Source: Eretmocerus hayati (lineage: Eukaryota > Arthropoda > Insecta > Hymenoptera > Aphelinidae). From it: a DNA stretch of 64,000 bases. Below the pieces are notes generated by a model, which saw only the letters and a program-made list of their open reading frames with translations, was not told the origin of the DNA and ran no database searches. A program made the translations under genes and the position numbers. The stretch is taken from assembly GCA_029851415.1 (NCBI GenBank), contig CM056742.1, forward strand, positions 94,540,748 through 94,604,747. The letters run 5' to 3'. The stretch's first letter is position 1. Each line of letters begins with the position of its first letter. Positions 1-11,100 of this stretch are shown in pieces.

Positions 1-145
1 CATATGATGAAAACTTTCGACAGATTTTTTCTGTTCAGCTCATATGCGAGTAACTTAGTTCTCATCTCCACCTTCATCTACATGGTCATCGTGTACTCCA
101 TTTCCTTTTATCTCTAATTGTTGTGCTTTGGGAGTTGAACTAAAT

Positions 146-146
<1 letters not shown>

Positions 147-202
<56 letters not shown>
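147..202. repeat. (TA)n microsatellite
   Basis: An almost pure TA tract ends exactly where the left arm of the foldback element begins. A second TA tract (2729-2769) sits at the mirror position outside the right arm, so TA repeats are either the insertion target or part of the element ends. Translation gives only an Ile-Tyr repeat, which is not a gene. Confidence 0.95.
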
Positions 203-205
<3 letters not shown>

Positions 206-2723
206 TCATTCTTTTTAATATCGCCAGGTTTTGTGTCGGGGGGTCAGGGATTTTTCTGTAACTTTAGCTACATGTTGTATATGATGAAAGAAGATGAAAA
301 GCACAGTTCTTAGGTCCCGAAAGTCATCCGCGCGAGTTTGGCGCCCTATTTTCGTTTTCAAAATTCGTGAAAAATTCGATTTTTCAACTTTTTGATTGAT
401 TTCTCACCAGTATGGAACCCAATAAAAAAATTATCCAAGACACATATTTCGACGTGAAATGAGCTGAATTTTACGAAAAAAATACTCTCAGATCCGTCAA
501 AGATGAACATAACCTCAAAAAAGTGATTTTTTTCAGAAAAACCCAATTTTCAAGCCTTAGGCCCTATTTCATCTCAGATTTGACATTTTCATCGGATTCC
601 TTGTCAAATTTTACGTCGAGAACCGTTTTTCAAAAATTGGGCTGAGGATGGGTTTGGCCACCATAATAATAACTCTAGTAGCAGGACCGTAAATTTAGGG
701 CTAAATTGTTCGTTCCGGGAGGAACACTTATTACACTGGACCACAAAATATTGGGTCAGAAGTAGCGCATTGATCAAACAATGACTTTTTCGTGTATTTT
801 TCGACGTAGAAACCGAATCCGAAACCAGTTTTGCACCAAGACATCAGGAATTTTTTTAAACCGCGAAATACTGAGCTTCTAAAAAACTGCATTTTTAGCG
901 TTTTCTGATGATTTTGTAGATACATGATTTTGATGGTGCAACCTTGCAGCGGGCTTTGAGCGTACCCGGACTATGATTTCTCACGTATTTTGACCTGCTT
1001 AACACGATGAAAGTTGTTTCAGAGGGCTAGCATGCGTTCGAAACAAATGACAAGCTGATTTTTCGAGTTGCTATCAGGAGAGTTTGAACGATTTCGTGAT
1101 AAATCTCAAAGTGATCACGGAATTGATCAGAAACACCCTCTGCAATACCACGAGAGCGCATTATTTTTCTATTTGCACACACACTAAGGGAATGATGTTT
1201 GCAGTCGCCTCAAAGATTAGTGGAATATACATGTATAATCCCGAAAAGAAACTTTTGATCTAATTCCTGAGGTAAGCTCAAGCTTTCTCGTAATGAGTCG
1301 AATTTGTAGTTCCCTAGTCTCATGTACTTCTGAGTGCATATAGATAGTTGTTTGCAACCAGCCCAAGATGGCACATCTGACGCTGGATGTTCTTATTCGA
1401 TCGCCTCCAGAATAGAATCATTGGAGTGCCCACATCAGCTTAGGGTGAAAAACGATGTAACTAGGTTGATTACATATTCATGGTATGTCAAGTTACGGAA
1501 CGTACGTAACCTAAACCGAGTTTAGGTCTCCGGGACTTCGGATACCGTATCCTAGCAACAAAATGACATTATTCTAGTAGTTTGAGTGGCTTCTAAGTAA
1601 AAAAACTCGAGCATTGGTCCAATACGAGGAGGCTTGAACTAACCCGAGGAATAGATCTCGGAATAGATCAAAAGTTTCTTTTCGGGATTATACATGTATA
1701 TTCGACTAATCTACTTTTAGGCGACTGCAAACATCATTCCCTTAGTGTGTGTGCAAATAGAAAAAGAATGCGCTCTCGTGGTATTGCAGAGGGTGTTTCT
1801 GATCAATTCCGTGATCACTTTGAGATTTATCACGAAATCGTTCAAACTCTCCTGATAGCAACTCGAAAAATCAGCTTGTCATTTGTTTTGAACGCATGCT
1901 AGCCCTCTAAAACAACTTTCATCGTGTTTAGCAGGTCAAAATACGTGAGAAATCATAGTCCGGATACGCTCAAAGCCCGCTGCAAGGTTGCACCATCAAA
2001 ATCATGTATCTACAAAATCATCAAAAAACGCTAAAAATGCAGTTTTTTAGAAGCTCAGTATTTCGCGGTTTGAAAAAACTCCTGATGTCTAGGTGCAAAA
2101 CTGGTTTCGGATTCGGTTTCTACGTCGAAAAATACACGAAAAAGTCATTGTTTGATCAATGCGCTACTTCTGACCCAATATTTTGTTGTCCAGTGTAATA
2201 AGTGTCCCTCCCGAAACGAACAATTTAGCCCTAAATTTACGGTCCTGCTACTAGAGTTATTATTATGGTGGCCAAACCCATCCTCAGCCCAATTTTTGAA
2301 AAACGGTTCTCGACGTAAAATTTGACGAGGAATCCGATGAAAATGTCAAATTTGGGATAAAATAGGGCCTAAGGCTTGAAAATTGGATTTTTCTGAAAAA
2401 AATCACTTTTTTGAGGTTATGTTCATCTTTGACGGATCTGAGAGTATTTTTTTCGTAAAATTCAGCTCATTTCACGTCGAAATATGTGTCTTGGATAATT
2501 TTTTTATTGGGTTCCATACTGGTGAGAAATCAATCAAAAAGTTGAAAAATCGAATTTTTCACGAATTTTGAAAACGAAAATAGGGCGCCAAACTCGCGCG
2601 GATGACTTTCGGGACCTAAGAACTGTGCTTTCCATCTTCTTCCATCATATACAACATGTACCTAAAGTTACAGAAAAATCCCTGACCCCCCGACACAAAA
2701 CCTGGCGATATTAAAAAGAATGA

Positions 2724-2728
<5 letters not shown>
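203..2728. mobile_element. Large foldback (inverted-repeat) element
   Basis: The left arm (about 203-1268) and right arm (about 1661-2728) are reverse complements over roughly 1.07 kb with only scattered substitutions, separated by about 390 bp of unrelated spacer. For example, the sequence around 1237-1262 recurs inverted at 1667-1692. Small open frames occur in mirror-image pairs in the arms, as expected of duplicated noncoding DNA. No transposase is visible in arms or spacer, so this is a non-autonomous foldback element or a palindromic duplication. High arm identity implies recent formation or ongoing arm-to-arm gene conversion. Confidence 0.85.
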
Positions 2729-2771
<43 letters not shown>

Positions 2772-2868
2772 AGGAGGTACCCCAGTGCTTGCTACGCTCG
2801 CCAACCCCCATATATATATATATGCCCCCCGCTCGCCCTGCTCGCCAACCCCCACACTGCACATGTGA
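2729..2868. repeat. (TA)n tract and short CG-rich direct repeats
   Basis: A TA tract (2729-2769) borders the right foldback arm. It is followed by two imperfect copies of a ~25-bp unit ending in CTCGCCAACCCCCA, separated by another short TA tract (2811-2822). This is low-complexity DNA with no sign of a gene. Confidence 0.7.
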
Positions 2869-2925
2869 TTTTCATTCTATACTGAAATTGAAACTATTGA
2901 GCAATACCAGCGATTTCTGTCCAAG

Positions 2926-3370
2926 CTACTGATATGACTTACCAATGGAGAAAAAATGATAGATCGAAGTCTTGTATAAGAATGTCTCACCACATCCACT
3001 AGGTCCATCTATGGGATTCATCATACTATTCGTATCAACCAATCGATTGCAGAATAATCTCTGATCTTCATTCGGAATAGCATGCATAGCTTCGAATTTT
3101 ATTTCACATTCAATCATAGGTCAAGTTATGGTTGTTGTCATCTGTATGATCATTATTGTAGTTCACGTCAGGCATAGGTAAATCGAAGTTGCCACAGGAC
3201 TTGTTTTCTAAATTCGGAATACTGTTGATATGAGAGAGAGCTGAATTGTCACAACCCTGTTTGAAATCTTCAGTGAACATTTTTTCATATGTTTCCCGAA
3301 CATCTTTGGTATTAAACGTTTCGGACGAAAGGAACCAAAAAAAGAATCTCCTCAGCTGTAGAGGTAACAT
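2926..3370 (-). pseudogene. Helitron helicase fragment with decayed Walker A
   Basis: Two overlapping minus-strand frames carry the start of the PIF1-family helicase domain of a Helitron Rep-helicase. One (3110-3370) begins MLPLQLRRFFFWFLSSETFN and reads on through an SEDF-like region to a DLPMPD stretch, as Helitron proteins do just before the helicase. The other (2926-3117) has NEDQRLF and then a P-loop, DGPSGCGETFLYKT, in place of the usual DGPGGTGKT. The invariant Lys is Glu, so ATPase activity should be lost. A frameshift separates the two parts. The helicase continues no further: the gene is cut before Walker B near the foldback element. Helitron proteins nick and unwind DNA for rolling-circle transposition; this copy is dead. 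Confidence 0.8.
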
Positions 3371-3436
3371 GATTGTACATGCTACCTCAAAAATCTCATG
3401 AACTTTTCAAATTATCATCAAAAACTTTGTTTTTCG

Positions 3437-4387
3437 TCACTCTGCTCGTAATTGACTATCATCCGTTTTTATGAGACTCAAAGCTTTCGCTGTCTCGCGA
3501 AATAAACTATGAGTTTTTCTATCAACAGTCCTCAAATCTCTGAATGAAGTAGCACACTTCGTACGATACAGTATAATCTTTAAGGAGAACTTCTCGCTAT
3601 CTTCCGGAAATGCAACATCCAATCTGTCAATAAATTGTTATTTGATGTTGTTCTTTCTTCTCACCCATTCCTCCATTTTTGGCCGAATCGACTTCGTCGA
3701 TACCCAGCAAAGTTATCGCAGAGAACAAAGCTTTTCGGCACTGTACACGTCATATACTATACTATTCTGTTTCTATGAGCTTCGAAGCTATCGCTATCTC
3801 TTGAAATGAATTATGAGTAACTTCATCAACAGTCCTGAAATCTCTGGATCAATAAGCACCTTCCTTACGATTCAGTATCAACTTTGGGGAGAACCTCTCG
3901 CTATATTTCGGAGATACAGCATTTAATCTGCTAATCATTTTGTATTTGATAATGTTCCTTCTCACCCATTCCTCCATTTGTTTGTAAAATCGATAGAATT
4001 GGACAATGTTCAAGTATTTTGTGCTCCTAGGAAATCTGTTTTGAATCAATTCAAACAAAGCAGTCAATGCTGTTTCGGATTTGATCAACGCTCAGCCTCT
4101 TCGTCTCCCTCAGAAATAAGTTTCCATTGATTCTCTAGATGGACTGGTGATCTTCCAACAGCATGATCCTACCATCTATAGGAAATTGAGACAAACTCTA
4201 CCATCGATGTATTCATGAATTCCATTGTAAATCCTCTCTACAGTCCCATTTCAACCATAATTCTGAATCATTCCACAACGAGCTTCATCGCGACCTTCGT
4301 GCAAATATTTAAGAACGTTCCTGTTACTTACTGTTGAAGCAGATCATTCATGGCATTTAAATTTTCTCAACAGAAATCTATCATATA
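3437..4387 (-). pseudogene. Helitron Rep C-terminal and linker region, internally duplicated
   Basis: Minus-strand fragments follow Helitron order. Next to the MITE at 4388 is a FLLRKFKCHE stretch matching the family's PYNPYLLLKFNCH. A KYLHEGRDEAR stretch near 4300 corresponds to Rep motif 3, where the catalytic tyrosines lie. Then come ALTALFELIQ (3849-4088) and ERFSPKLIL, and CATSFRDLRTVD (3437-3622), matching the conserved GATSFEDLRTV. Two segments, roughly 3475-3690 and 3780-3990, are diverged direct copies about 305 bp apart, so part of the gene was tandemly duplicated after insertion. There are several stops and frameshifts. Confidence 0.78.
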
Positions 4388-5222
4388 AGGTAAGTGAACC
4401 CAACTTGCCTCTGTACCCAACTTGCGCCCATATGCCGATCTCAGGAATGGGCACTAGTGGACCATCCCGCATATTTTCTTTTACGTTCGTCATGCTAGAA
4501 TATGGGAAGAAGTGTAGTTTTCATCGATCCCGGATCATTTTTGCGTTTCCCAGGGAATATAAAGTGTTTTTTCTACTTTTCGTCTTTGCACGGCGAAGAA
4601 ATCACCGAGGAAATCGCGTTCACTAAAACCGGTGCAAATTCATTTTCATCAAAACAATTTTGACGTACTCTAGCGCATTCGATTCCTTGTCTCAAGACCT
4701 TCAAAGTCCGCCCTTGAGAATCGCAAAACTCTGATTTAGAGCGATTTCATGTACAAAACACAGAGATGATTTGAGAAACAAGAAGACCGACATCGAGGTG
4801 TACCAAGCATGCCCCCATATGCTTATTTCTTAAAGGAGTGTAGCATGACTTTTTTCACCACTCAGAACGTGTTTACCGCATCGAAGGAGGTCGGAAACAG
4901 TGTTTTGGGCTGAATAAAAGCTACAAATGTCGTTGCACGGTGATAAAAATGGATCAAAGCGATTCTATGCACTTTATCGCCGATTCACAATGTTTTGAAT
5001 GATGGGAACAAGTTGGGTACACACTTTTGTTATCTCTCAAAAATCACCTTTTGGAAGAATTAAAACAGTTTAGCTCCAGTAGGTCCAAATTTGATGTACT
5101 TTAATCTACTTTGGAGGTCTTGAGACAAGCTTTGGAATGAGTTGGGGTACGTTGAAAATATTGGGATGGGCCAAAGTTATTATGAAAATTGCCTCATGGG
5201 GGCAAGTTGGGTACACTTACCT
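4388..5222. mobile_element. TA-flanked MITE inserted in the Helitron
   Basis: The ends are near-perfect inverted repeats (AGGTAAGTG then ACCCAACTTGCC, against GGCAAGTTGGGTACACTTACCT), flanked by TA at 4386-4387 and 5223-5224. The motif GTACCCAACTTGC recurs inside in both orientations (near 4410 and 5010). There is no transposase. TA duplication and size fit a Tc1/mariner-type non-autonomous element. Removing 835 bp plus one TA restores a continuous Helitron reading frame across the site, which supports the boundaries. Confidence 0.88.
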
Positions 5223-5270
5223 TAGTACAGCTATCCGATTTCCAACTGGCAGTGTCTCAGGATTTACCTT
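5223..5270 (-). pseudogene. Helitron fragment between two insertions
   Basis: This short minus-strand stretch reads NPETLPVGNRIAVL, which corresponds to the NRWVVPYNP region of Helitron Rep proteins. On one side it joins the rest of the protein (YDRFLLRKFKCH) across the TA-MITE. On the other it joins HTDKV at 9673 across the 4.4 kb block. Both joins are in frame. Confidence 0.7.
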
Positions 5271-7699
5271 CGAAATGTACCTATAACCTCAAAAGGATGT
5301 CAGAGATCGATTCGAAGACTTCTACTGAGGTACCAACTTCTTCTGAGGTTTCAACTCGCGCTTCCATTTTTCACCCGATCGATCCGAAATTTTCGCTGGA
5401 GATGGAAAATATCCGTGAATATGGTGCTCTGGTCCAATCTGTACGCTGATACATCGCCCCAAGTCAAAGATCTTGCGGAAAAGCAGATGTTCAAAGAGGT
5501 TAGGTGGTCATTCTATCCAAATATTGAGGTTCCCAATAGTTGAATCATAACAATTGGACCTGAGCACCATTCTAACTGATTCTACGCATCGAATGAACCA
5601 TCCTCGCGCGTAATCCATGCTAAAATCGAAAAGTTATTTGAAACAGATTGCAGACTCGGAATCGCGCGAGGTAGATTGAGGCGGATCTTCATCCAGTAGG
5701 GGGGGGGGCACTTCAGTAGATGGTTCCGAATTTTGTTTTCTTGCAACCCGTCGTCTGCCGCGGGTATGTCTGCTTACGGCGTGGTCTATCATAATGTCAT
5801 GTTTGTTTGCGTAAGTATGCATTATGGGGTAAACGAATAATTTCTTTCCGCGATGGCCTGATACCAGCAGCTTTCACAGGCCTGGCCGCTCTTTCTCGTA
5901 AAAGTGTATAGTTCTGGGGCCAACCGTCGAGTGCGCAAGGTGGTCCGCGACCCTAAACCCTACAAAAACATCCGTGGCAAGACTCAACTTGTCATCCGCC
6001 TCCCGGTGTTGTGTGTTTATGATCCAGGTGTGTCAGTGGATGCAGTATTTCATCAGGAACCTGCCACATCTTTGCCAAGGCGTATCATTTTACGGAACGC
6101 GAATCATGTGCGCCTGAAAAGCGTCTGCTCGAGCGAGCACGAGTCACTGTTTTAATCGTAAGTAATTTCAGAAATTTTCAATTCCACTCGATAAAATTGG
6201 GTCCTAGCACCTGCGCTAGACCTTTCTCTACCATATGAATGCCCTATGAAAACTAGGAGAGTCATATTCAACGCGTAGAGTACATTGCAATATGGTACTG
6301 CTTACCATATATTAGCCTACTAGTAACAGAGTTCATTTTTCGATCAGTCTCATGAAATTGAGGCTGAATAGTTAACTAATTGGATTTGAAAGGTAATGAA
6401 AAATCTGATCTTTTCATGGACTAATTCTCAAGTTGGTATCTTATCAATTTGAAAGAATTTCATGACTGCAGTTATTACGGTTTTATGAGAACGGTGACTG
6501 GGTTGTACCCCGAACTTGGTATTGGGATTTATTGACAAAATCTCGCCATCTCTTTTGATTTGATCTGGCTTCTATTACTATGTAAGGTCTCGATACCTAT
6601 TTATAGTACCATTTGTACCTAAAATAAGACAGGTATGTGATCCAACCCACTACCCAGGCTGACCGAAATGTCTAATTATGAAAGGGCCTCACTCTCGGGT
6701 TTTGGTTTCAATGGGTTGATTGTCTGCCCTGGAATGCATCTAACTGTGTTAGTATGCTTCCTAGGTGTGTCAAACTACATAAGTATTACTGATGAGGTAT
6801 GTTTACCTGCTGCAGACCACGCTTCTAGGGATGTCTCAGCATGGTCCGTCATGGGACCAATCACAGAAAAACACTAGGTAGGACTTTTTTACTTCTACTG
6901 TGAACGACTTGGAATTGATAATGATTAATAATAAAAGAAAAACATTCTCTTTTCAGGATGAACCAACTCAACTTCCTCTATTATACAGGGTGTAGTTTTT
7001 GCCATTCTCATGGCAAGAACTGCAACAAATGTAGGATTCTAATACCTTCAATTTTCACAGGGTTTGAGTAACTTTCGGCCAAGGGACTTATGATCAACTG
7101 GATATAGAAAACTGGGAAATTGAGATGATAGAAAGGAAATCCAACAGAAATGAAGCAGTATTCTCCAGCCGTATCTGAACCTGGACATTTTCAGCAAATG
7201 GTAGTCATCGTTGACAATCATCTTATTCTAAGATTTGTGAGCTTTTTATCTCACTCAGTCAAGGTATTTGGCCAACTTATTATTTTTACTGATTTTGCAA
7301 GGCTGAATGAATCATTTATTACCTTTTCCATGAACAAATACAATCCCCCTCTTCTAGACAATGGACATCAAAAATAAAACAAATCCCATAAAACAGAATT
7401 AATCAAATGCACAACTTGGGAGTAATGATACAGTGGGTTGTTCTTACACAACTGTATCAAGCAAGTTTTTCATCATTTTCTAATGATGGAACAATTTTCC
7501 AAGATAGATCTCTGTTCAGAAAAACACTGAATTTTCGGGCCAGGTACGACCAGAGCACTATTCCGTGACGCGTTCTTGAGCAAGTATGGCGGCGTTGTGC
7601 GCGAGAGCGATATGGCGTCGTGGTGCGGAAGCATTATGATTCCGTGGACGATTTCCGCTTTCTCGAGGAAAGAGGTGCTGACATAATTTTGATCATCGT

Positions 7700-7738
7700 C
7701 TGTTGTGGAACAACTATTCTATTGTTGTTCCACAACAG
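7700..7738. repeat. Perfect 15-bp hairpin with 9-nt loop
   Basis: The arms CTGTTGTGGAACAAC (7700-7714) and GTTGTTCCACAACAG (7724-7738) are exact reverse complements around TATTCTATT. It is isolated, with no matching terminal repeats nearby. It could be a MITE relic or a structured-RNA stem; nothing decides. Confidence 0.7.
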
Positions 7739-8199
7739 TTGAAGGAAGGATATTGGAATAATCTTGGTTTGAGATAACTTCAGGTGAAGAAATTCTCTGA
7801 ATTTAAGATGATTTTAGTGGGAGTCAGAGAGATCAGCTGGGGAAGAACCATATACGTCGAAATATAGACTGTGCGGGCGCCTTATCTCCGCCATTGACCG
7901 CTAGAGATAGACCTGTGCGTGAGAGCGAGAGGCAACATGCTCCAAAGATCGACAATCTCAACACGCGTCGCCTATGTTGTGTCTCTCTCACTTTCATTGT
8001 AGAGGCTAGCGGACAACGGACGGTATACGGGACCCGCAGTCTATGCTTCTATGTCTATGGGAAGAACGAGCAGGATTAGACTTCGAGGACATGAATGGTT
8101 TGACGTATACATATCAGACTTTGTCCTTGAAGAATAATTCGCCAGGTGATTTGCAGCAAAGTTTTCAGACACGCTGAAATAGTTCTAAGCTACTCTTAT

Positions 8200-9130
8200 T
8201 GAAGAGAGCTTACAGATATGTTATCTGCAGGCGAGACCCAAATATCTTGGCTACAAGGTGCTGTATTTTTGAATAACAGACTGATAGCTATTTTCTCCCA
8301 CGTAAGGGGTGATACGTACTTCTTGTTGGAGAACACAAACATTGGGAGGCTTTGTAACCTAGGCAGAGTTAATTTACACAAACATTTCTGTTGAAAAATC
8401 TATTTCACGTTACTGAACGTGTGTTGTCCTTATTGAAGGAGACAAACATTGGGGCGTTTTCCAACTCAAGCAGCGTAAGAACATTCTTGTTGAAGAATTC
8501 CTGACACATCAATGACCGTGTGTTGTTCTTACTGAAGAACACGAATATTGGAGTATTCACTGACCTAGGCAGTGTCATTACATTTTTGATGAAGAATTCA
8601 TCATTGTTATGGAACGAGTGCTATTTTCATTGAAGGACACAATTATCTGGATATTTCCTAACCCAGACAGTGTCGAAATACAGAAATGTAAATACAAGGG
8701 ATTCTTGCTAAGGAATCCATTCCACATCACTGAATATGTGTTGTTCTTATTGAAGAACACAACTATTAGGGGTATTCCCTAACCTGGGAAGTGTGAATAC
8801 ATTCTTATTTAAGAATTAAATTACACGACAATAAATGTGTCCCATCCTTTTTGAGAAACACAATCATCTGGGAATTCCCTAATCTAGGCAGTGTAGATTT
8901 ACAAGAAATTCTTGTTGTAGAATTATTCCACATTACTGAATGTGTACTGTTCTTATCTAAGAACACAAACATTGGTGTATTTCCTAACCTTGATAGTGTG
9001 AATACATTCTTGTTGGAGAATTCATGAGGCGTTACTGAGCGTGTGTTGTTCTTATTGAAGTACACAAACACTGGGATATTCCATGATCTACCTATGCAAC
9101 GTAGATGCATTCTTGTTAAGGAATCCACTA
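8200..9130. repeat. Decayed tandem array carrying two mini-hairpins per unit
   Basis: About eight diverged units of ~95-116 bp each contain GTTCTT-ATTG-AAGAAC followed by ACAAACATTGGGG, a CCTAACCTAGGCAGTG block, then ATTCTT-GTTG-AAGAAT. The first hairpin recurs near 8320, 8430, 8535, 8625, 8741, 8850, 8950 and 9048. The second recurs near 8350, 8488, 8590, 8712, 8797, 8905, 9007 and 9110. Minus-strand translation shows a matching peptide repeat (LPRLGN, MFVF, NKN), but unit lengths are not multiples of three and stops interrupt, so it is not a gene. Confidence 0.75.
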
Positions 9131-9205
9131 CAACGTGTATGAGCAATAGTCCCATTATGATCGTCTGGCACGTCAACTCATCCAGCTACACCCCTGGCGC
9201 CCCAT

Positions 9206-9475
9206 ATTGTTGTTCAGTTAGCTATTCAGTTCAGTAGTATAGTTCAGTTCGTTACAGCAGGTTACAGATTCAAAAATGTACAAGTAGCCCCACCACTCGT
9301 ACATTCCCTTTTCCTCTCTGCATGGAACTCGGCCGAGTAGCGCCGCCACTCGTATATTTCTGAACCTGCAACTCAAGCATGGAACTCAGTCGGTAACACG
9401 CGGAACTCCGACATCCTCTTAAGATCTGTTATTTCGTGTTTAGTTGGTTATTCATCCGCCTTGAAGGATGTTACA
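9206..9475 (-). mobile_element. Possible solo LTR
   Basis: On the minus strand the segment begins TGTAACATCC and ends GAACAACA, the TG...CA form of LTRs. It is followed two bases later by TGGGGCGCCAGGGG, which could be a tRNA primer-binding site. No second LTR or pol gene is visible within the window. This is a weak call resting on end motifs only. Confidence 0.25.
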
Positions 9476-9672
9476 TTTAATGGATGAATGTATCATTCTT
9501 TCGAACAACTTATAATCGCCGCGCTCAGGCGGTGATCACAGTTCGACAAATGTCAAACTGCGACCGTCGAGGCTCCACTTTCATAGTGGCTGCATCACGA
9601 AGGGATTTCTTATTTTTTCGGATTTTCAAATTTTTTATTGAGAGATTGACTAAATGATGAGAAAAGCGATAA

Positions 9673-9982
9673 GATCTACCTTATCGGTATGATTTGCATA
9701 ATTGATGAATGTTGATTCCTGAAATTGTTTTTGGAAATTGCTGCAACAGTTTTTTGTTTCGGGATCATAGCATTTTGTTCTAGGGAAATGTGGACCATGC
9801 AGCATATGTTGTGAGATCAATTGACGGAGTTCGCTATCATTGTCTAGAATTCCAGCAGATATGAACTCATCTGTCAAATCAAGAGTTTCTACCTCACGGT
9901 TTGGATGCAATGTTATCAGTGAATGAGCGTGAGGAAATCCTCTTCTTGGAACTCAACTGTATACACATGAGCTATGGTTTAA
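9673..9982 (-). pseudogene. Helitron Rep domain with HUH motif
   Basis: The minus strand reads AHVYTVEFQ, then, after a one-base shift, RGFPHAHSLITL. This corresponds to Helitron VEFQKRGLPHAHILL and contains the metal-binding His-x-His (HUH) motif of the rolling-circle nuclease. Downstream comes QHMLHGPHF and a Cys-containing CYDP...NCCSNFQKQFQEST, matching the family's HMxHGPCG...CMKNGKCSKxFPKxF. The HUH histidines survive, but the frameshift and insertions at both ends disable the gene. Confidence 0.82.
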
Positions 9983-11100
9983 GGGCCGTACACATACTAC
10001 GTAACCAAAAATTCCCTTTTTTGACCCCCCTCCCCTCTCGTGGTAAACCGTGACACATGAGCGCACCCCCCCCCCCCCAAACTACGTCGTGAATTTACGA
10101 CCACCCTCCAGCCCTTTATCGGTTCTAAAAATGAGGATTTGAGGGATTTTTTGTTCACGACTTATAAAGAAGCATTTCGTGTGATAGCAGTTTCATTACT
10201 CGCTGGAACAATCAAAATACGATTCATAGGACGATTTCATAGGGTGATTATAAATCAATCGTTGAATATTTCACTTTGATTATCTGCGGGGAAGATGCCG
10301 CAGCCAATTCACGTCTCTATATTCGTTAAAACTGGCATCGGTTTGTCCACTACTACCATATAATGCAGTTCAGTGATTCCTCAATGGTTTCTACATCTAC
10401 CCACTCAACCCTGTCTTCAGAACGTCTACCGAGCACTTTCAAGGGCCTCACTCGTGTTGAGGGAGCTTCAACGTTATGAAAATTTTTCCCAAAATGAGTG
10501 AATAAAATGAGAGATCTGCCCTTTTATTTTTGCCAGACTTGATAATAATGAGAATGCAACGTAGTTGTGTAGCGATGCAGATGCTTTTGAACCAAAATAA
10601 ATTCCACACTCAGGACAAGTCCTTCTATCGATATCGTCTTGCACAGACGGATAATAATGCAATTCTTTCGTCTGAGGGAAGGAGGGGCGCAAAGTCAATG
10701 GCTGCCTGACGAGAAGAGATGGAGCTTTCTTCGCAGAATGATCCGATAGTGGAGGCACACTGAAGGGATCTTGGATGATTGGCAAGAGATCCGGGAGAAA
10801 ATTCTGGTACAAAATTTGTTTCAAATGACTTCTCTGGGGAGAGCAAACGAGCTTTAAACTAGTAGCTTTGATACTGTACCGGACTATCAGTCACTCTTTC
10901 TGACTTACCATCACAGTCTCGATTTTTCATACAACTTCTCAGTTTTGCTTTCGCGCACGGCCGTAGAATTTAAGAACGAGTCCAGTTCTGCGGTGACGTA
11001 GTATTCGAACTGACCCCCCCGTCCCCTGTCGTAGCAATCGTAGTAATTTCCTCAACCCCTCCCCCCCCCCAAATCGGTTACGTAGTATGTGTACGACCCC
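9983..11100. mobile_element. TTAA-type element with GGG termini inserted in the Helitron Rep
   Basis: The termini are inverted repeats of ~24 bp (GGGCCGTACACATACTACGTAACC, the other end differing at one position). They are flanked by TTAA (9979-9982) and TTCA (11101-11104), read on the minus strand as TTAA and TGAA. Removing the element and one 4-bp copy joins IFGE to TIAHVYT in frame. TTAA-like target and GGG ends suggest a piggyBac-type non-autonomous element. Subterminal blocks repeat ACTACGT and C-rich tracts. The interior holds a decayed minus-strand coding stretch described separately. Confidence 0.75.
10360..10846 (-). pseudogene. Decayed coding stretch with a C2H2-like motif inside the TTAA element
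   Basis: A minus-strand frame (10474-10824) ends RRTCPECGIYFGSKASASLH, a Cys-x2-Cys...His pattern like the first half of a C2H2 zinc finger. A shifted frame (about 10360-10460) continues with VRPLKVLGRRSEDRVEWVDV before stops. Composition looks protein-derived. I do not recognise the parent protein; it could be captured cargo or the element's own former gene. There are multiple stops and frameshifts. Confidence 0.4.

Larger units (their letters stand above)
5271..9672. mobile_element. 4.4 kb block inserted into the Helitron, type unknown
   Basis: The block is bounded by GATTTACCTT (5261-5270) and GATCTACCTT (9673-9682), a 10-bp direct repeat with one mismatch, as expected of a target-site duplication. 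Deleting the block and one repeat gives an in-frame Helitron join. I see no terminal inverted repeats, LTR pair or poly(A) tail, and no recognisable protein. Open frames such as 5904-6155 (+), 5634-5822 (-) and 6668-6877 (+) resemble nothing I know and may be chance. The block holds the 7700 hairpin, the hairpin-repeat array at 8200-9130 and a possible solo LTR, so it may itself be composite. I see nothing else in 5271-7699. Confidence 0.6.

Noticed and set aside
128..313. Ile-Tyr repeat proteins (also 2616-2864 and 47372-47635)
   Set aside because: Translations of TA microsatellites.
5904..6155. Host exon (83-codon frame)
   Set aside because: No recognisable domain, no splice context I could defend, and it lies in a block that looks inserted.
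8805..9176. Repeat-protein gene (peptide repeat LPRLGN...MFVF...NKN)
   Set aside because: Unit lengths vary and are not multiples of three; stops and frame changes interrupt every few units.
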